From positions 4,449-68,448 of the forward strand of contig DASYRG010000074.1 of NCBI GenBank assembly GCA_036004665.1: a stretch of DNA of 64,000 nucleotides. Direction: 5' to 3'. Below are positions 61,294 to 64,000 of this stretch, piece after piece. Source of the DNA: JACQGZ01 sp036004665. GTDB taxonomy: Bacteria; Sysuimicrobiota; Sysuimicrobiia; Sysuimicrobiales; Humicultoraceae. Position numbers and translations under genes: made by a program. Positions within the stretch are counted from its first letter, which is position 1. Each line of letters opens with the position of its first letter. The notes under the pieces are model-generated. The model was not told the DNA's origin. It did no database searches and saw only the letters and a list, made by a program, of their open reading frames with translations.

Positions 61294-61746
61294 CACGACC
61301 CCTCGTCAGGTTGCTCTCTTTTGTCAGTGCCATGGTTAGTTGCATTCTAAGCGAGGCGCTGTAGCCATCAAATGCGAGGCCGAAGCGGCTCGATCGTTGT
61401 TGCCGTCCACGCTAAGTCGGCTTCTGTGGCAACGTTGAACGTCTTGAACCTGAAAATCGCCTTACGAGTTCGAACCTGTTAGTAAAGCACGCATGTTCGT
61501 GTGTGGTGGGCCATAGTCAGAGACGTTAGAACCTCTCTGGAGAGGTACCCGCTCCCCCTCAATGCTATCAAGGAGATCCTCGGCGAAGCGGCGCCCAGCG
61601 CTAACGTCTGTTCGCGAGATACCAGAAGCGCCGAGGATGAGCAAGAGAACCCACACTAGAGATCACCAATTCTGGCACCCGGGCACTCTCGTCAAAGCGC
61701 CCGGACTGTGGGAATAGCGGCGGTCATCGAACACGTCAGACTGGTT
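61294..61746. other. Spacer with no convincing gene
   Basis: About 450 bases. One plus-strand frame contains ERYPLPLNAIKEILGEAA, which faintly resembles a MerR-type helix, but it has no start and short extent. No promoter, repeat or RNA element was identified. Codon-like GC bias is weaker than in the neighbours. Confidence 0.3.
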
Positions 61747-62205
61747 ATGGCGGACTGGAATGCAGGCGTCATCGACGAGTTCCACGCGAAGCGCGGAAGA
61801 GGGGTTGGGCCCTGGGGCGATAACCTCCTGCTCCTCACGACACGCGGGGCGAAGAGCGGCCTGGTGCGCACGACGCCACTCGTGTACCACCGAGATGGTG
61901 ATCGCTACGTCATCGCGGCGTCGAAGGGCGGCGCGCCGACACATCCCGGCTGGTACCACAACCTGGTGAAGCATCGCGAGGCCGAGATCGAGGTCGGAAC
62001 GAGAAAGTTCAAGGTGCGCGCGACGCCGATCCCGAAAGGACCCGAACGCGATCGTCTCTACGAGGCGCACGGCAATGTGTTCGCGGCATTCCGCGACTAC
62101 CCGAAGAAGACGAAGCGAGTCATCCCGGTGGTCGTCCTGGAGCGGGTCTCGACCGCGCTCTCCACGCGCCTCGAGCGGGAAGTTCGTGGTGGAGGTGTGA
62201 GGTGA
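61747..62205 (+). CDS. Deazaflavin (F420)-dependent nitroreductase family protein
   Basis: A 152-residue split-barrel protein of the Ddn/FGD-like family that uses F420H2 or related flavins. Visible blocks: FHAKRGRGVGPWGDNLLLLTTRGAKSG, VRTTPLVYHRDGDRYVIAASKGGAPTHPGWYHNL (positions about 20-80) and the strand VPVVVLERV-like end. ATG 61747 gives the usual start; GTG 61708 is an extension. The stop overlaps the next gene by 4 bases, so both are coupled. F420 synthesis genes are not in the window. Confidence 0.87.
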   Translation: MADWNAGVIDEFHAKRGRGVGPWGDNLLLLTTRGAKSGLVRTTPLVYHRDGDRYVIAASKGGAPTHPGWYHNLVKHREAEIEVGTRKFKVRATPIPKGPERDRLYEAHGNVFAAFRDYPKKTKRVIPVVVLERVSTALSTRLEREVRGGGVR

Positions 62206-63221
62206 CTAGGTCTCGGCTCGACCTCACGCGGCCGCAGATCCTCGCGTTCCGACGGCACATCGGCGCGCTCGACGAGCGGCTCCCACCCGGACGGCACTCG
62301 CTTCGGCGTGCGGCGTGGGCGGGCCTGCAGGACAGCATGCCGCGAGCCGCGCTTCTCTCGATCCACGCGCGCGTCGAGGGGACCCAACCGTCCACCTGGG
62401 AGGACCCTTCGCTCGTCCAGCTCTGGGGGCCACGGTATCAAGCGTACGTCGTCGCCGCACGCGACCTGGCGGTCTTCTCGCTCGGGAGGCTGCCGGACGA
62501 TGCCGGCGCCCGGCGGATAGCGGAGGACCTGGCCGCTCGTTTGCACGCCTTCCTCGACGGCAGAAGGATGACCTACGGCGAAGCCGGGCGCGCGCTCGGC
62601 GAACACCCCAACCGGTTGCGATACGCCGCACCGACCGGGACGGTCGTGATCCGGTGGGACGGCGCGCGACAACCGACCGTCTGGACCGTGCCGCCACCCG
62701 AAGTCGACGCGCGCGACGCTCGCCTCGAGCTCGCGCGTCGCTACCTGCACCTCTTCGGCCCCGCCACGCCGGAGGCGTTCGCTCGGTGGGTAGGGATCGC
62801 CCCGCGACGAGGCGTCGCGGCGTTCGACGCGCTCGGCAAGTCGCTGACCCCGGTGCGAACACCGCTCGGCGACGCGTGGATTCTCACCAGGGATGAACCG
62901 ACCTTCCGCGCCGCCGCAGGGCCAGCGGCACCCGCGCGGCTTCTCCCGAGCGGGGACGCCTACTTCCTGCTCCAGGGAGACAATCGCAAACTCCTGGTCG
63001 CCGCCGGTCGTCGGCGCGCGCTCTGGACTCCTCGCGTCTGGCCGGGCGCCGTCCTTGTCGAGGGCGAGATCGTCGGGACGTGGCGGCGTGCTCATGAGAC
63101 GGTGACGATTCAGTCCTGGCGCCGTCTCACGCGTGCGGCACGCGACGCGGTCGAGACCGAAGCGGGGGCCTTGCCACTGCCCGGTGTCCAAGGGCGAATC
63201 GTCGTCCGCTGGGACGACTGA
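62202..63221 (+). CDS. HTH_42 winged-helix protein (AlkZ-like DNA glycosylase family)
   Basis: A 339-residue protein of the HTH_42/YcaQ superfamily, which includes AlkZ-type glycosylases that unhook interstrand crosslinks. Seen: WEDPSLVQLWGPRYQAYVVAARDL, a winged-helix region (PEAFARWVGIAP and AFDALG) and the C-terminal WPGAVLVEGEIVGTWRR. In AlkZ-like enzymes the catalytic QxQ lies at the position corresponding to H55-A56-R57 (LLSIHARVEG) here, so the residues differ. GTG 62202 overlaps the nitroreductase stop (GTGA) with GGAGG upstream. Confidence 0.82.
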   Translation: MTRSRLDLTRPQILAFRRHIGALDERLPPGRHSLRRAAWAGLQDSMPRAALLSIHARVEGTQPSTWEDPSLVQLWGPRYQAYVVAARDLAVFSLGRLPDDAGARRIAEDLAARLHAFLDGRRMTYGEAGRALGEHPNRLRYAAPTGTVVIRWDGARQPTVWTVPPPEVDARDARLELARRYLHLFGPATPEAFARWVGIAPRRGVAAFDALGKSLTPVRTPLGDAWILTRDEPTFRAAAGPAAPARLLPSGDAYFLLQGDNRKLLVAAGRRRALWTPRVWPGAVLVEGEIVGTWRRAHETVTIQSWRRLTRAARDAVETEAGALPLPGVQGRIVVRWDD

Positions 63222-63599
63222 GCCACCGGCTTGTCGCGACGCCACGTCAGGGCGAAAGTGCTGCAGCACAGCAACGAGACAATCCGTTTGCGATGGTGGG
63301 ACCTTCGAGAACGATGTTTGAACCTGGTGGGCGCTCGAGGACATGAACCTCCGACCTCCTCTGCGTCAGGAATACCGGGCCTCCCGTCCGCCGACTTCCG
63401 CGAACGTCCAGGAGCGGCTCCCCATGCGGATTCTCGCCCGATCCTGAGAGTCCGCCAACGTCCACAGTTTTGCGGGAGAGCCCCTGCCTGATAGTCCGAA
63501 GGGTACTTTTTGCGGGTCCGTCCGCATCGCCTGCCCATTGGGCCAGCGAAACCGGATCGCGAACTCCACCTCTCTCCCTTGGGCGGGCCGCCTTCCAGT
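63222..63599. other. Gene-poor stretch holding a tRNA remnant
   Basis: No convincing gene on either strand in about 380 bases. It contains the tRNA 3'-end remnant at 63325-63370 and otherwise mixed-composition DNA. This fits a former integration site next to a run of truncated genes. Confidence 0.5.
63325..63370 (-). pseudogene. tRNA 3'-half remnant
   Basis: The minus strand reads through a degenerate anticodon-side stretch, AGGAGGTCGGAGG, TTCATGT and CCTCGAGCGCCCACCA. This is the layout of a tRNA variable loop, T-arm, acceptor strand and CCA end (Val-like in wording). The T-loop (TTCATGT) departs from TTCRA and the T-stem has one mismatch; the 5' half and a complementary acceptor strand are not found nearby. 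Such 3' ends are typical attachment-site leftovers of integrated elements. Confidence 0.55.
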
Positions 63600-63788
63600 T
63601 TAGGCAGGAACCTGATGGACTTGGTCGGCCATCGTCACTTCGGGCGGTGCCGTGACGCCAGTTCTCTGGGTTGCTTCACGGAACTCGGCCGACTGGAAGA
63701 GCAGGCGCGGCCTTGCCGCCTCCTCGTATTCAGCAAGGAGGATGAGATCGTTGGGTTTGTCGGAGCTACGGAAGACCCTAGGGCGGGG
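63600..63788 (-). pseudogene. Truncated antibiotic-monooxygenase/cyclase-like fragment
   Basis: The minus strand codes for RPRVFRSSDKPNDLILLAEYE, then ARPRLLFQSAEFREATQRTGV, and ends at TAA 63600-63602. This is the C-terminal half of a small dimeric alpha/beta-barrel protein (about 100 residues when intact). The N-terminal half and start codon are missing: the frame upstream reads through the end of the DUF1801 gene. Interpreted as a 5'-truncated pseudogene. Confidence 0.6.
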
Positions 63789-63808
63789 GCCCGTGGCGAG
63801 CTCAGTCC

Positions 63809-64000
63809 TCAGCTCACCGCTTTCTTCACGAGCGCGCCGATCTTTGCCTCTGCGGCGGCAGTCAACTCCTTCAGCGCGAAGGCAGTGGGCCACAGGGCGC
63901 CTTCGTCGAGGTTCGCCGCGTCGCTGAAGCCGAACGTCGCGTACCTCGTGTTGAACTTCTGCGCGCTTTGGAAGAAGCAGACGACCTTGCCGTCCTTGGC
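63809..64000 (-). CDS. DUF1801-type iron chaperone-like protein (partial, 5' end outside window)
   Basis: Sixty-three codons, open at the right edge, reading AKDGKVVCFFQSAQKFNTRY then ATFGFSDAANLDEGALWPTA and ending KIGALVKKAVS-stop. This is the C-terminal part of a DUF1801 (YdhG/frataxin-like) protein of about 130-150 residues, some of which are linked to iron handling. The stop lies 21 bases before the truncated fragment at 63788. Only the C-terminal end is visible, so integrity cannot be judged. Confidence 0.8.
   Translation of the reverse strand, partial: AKDGKVVCFFQSAQKFNTRYATFGFSDAANLDEGALWPTAFALKELTAAAEAKIGALVKKAVS

Noticed and set aside
61500..61660. Possible MerR regulator piece
   Set aside because: Only ERYPLPLNAIKEIL resembles a MerR helix; no start, no helix-turn-helix, too short to support.
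62097..63344. 415-codon minus-strand frame
   Set aside because: Antisense to the HTH_42 gene; Arg/Pro-rich shadow composition without motifs.

Overview
The window is high-GC bacterial DNA. Positions 1 to about 50.5 kb are densely packed housekeeping genes, almost all on the minus strand and many joined by 4-base ATGA/GTGA overlaps. Positions 50.5 to 64 kb are looser and accessory, with mixed strands, small exported proteins, regulators, pseudogenes and a decayed tRNA end. Gene order resembles Bacillota: hpf-secA-prfB; pgpH-ybeY-dgkA-cdd-era-recO-glyQS-ppdK; comEC-holA-rpsT followed by hrcA-dnaJ-prmA-rsmE; a Thr T-box before thrS; an argCJBDGHR operon with ARG boxes. The sporulation genes gpr and spoIIP that normally sit in these clusters are missing, as are phoH, lepA, hemW, grpE and dnaK. 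An Lnt homologue is present. I infer a high-GC, probably non-sporulating member of Bacillota or a related Terrabacteria lineage (candidate phyla such as CSP1-3 would fit). No 16S gene is present to settle this.

Region by region, on the minus strand unless stated. 0-8.6 kb: a DUF5693 membrane protein (cut by the left edge), an LmeA-like exported protein, prfB with its programmed frameshift, lnt fused to a CPBP-like membrane domain, and secA. 8.8-15.8 kb: a conserved unknown, long-form hpf, a dGTPase, ppdK, glycyl-tRNA synthetase and a small membrane protein. 15.8-28 kb: recO, mgtE, a HAD hydrolase (plus strand), a SnoaL-like protein, era, cdd, a DUF502 protein, a CNNM/CBS transporter, a TRAP permease with DUF1850, dgkA, ybeY and pgpH. 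28-36 kb: the complete arginine operon with its regulator argR last and two ARG boxes over a good promoter. 36-46.5 kb: ku (plus), rsmE, prmA, dnaJ, hrcA with CIRCE, murJ, rpsT (plus), holA, a DUF3006 gene with a repeated leader, and comEC. 46.5-50.5 kb: thrS with T-box, an exported nucleosidase-like protein and a TauE/SafE permease.

From 50.5 kb the style changes. There are three consecutive plus-strand genes for a 63-residue unknown, a collagen-like membrane-anchored protein and an exported six-bladed PD40 propeller with an InlB-type repeat. Next come DoxX with a divergent HxlR regulator, a TMEM175-type pseudogene, a GT2-TPR fusion, a PQQ-type sugar dehydrogenase homologue, a multi-pass membrane protein with a duplicated tail motif, a TetR regulator with a -10 element abutting its start, an SMP-30 lactonase, a deazaflavin-dependent nitroreductase coupled to an HTH_42/AlkZ-like protein, a tRNA 3'-end remnant, a truncated monooxygenase-like pseudogene and a partial DUF1801 gene.

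No CRISPR array, intact insertion sequence, rRNA or intact tRNA was seen. The observations that looked least ordinary are the collagen-like protein and its neighbours, the tandemly repeated mini-ORF leader before the DUF3006 gene, the Lnt-CPBP fusion, the hrcA-dnaJ operon without grpE and dnaK, and the tRNA remnant marking a possible island edge.
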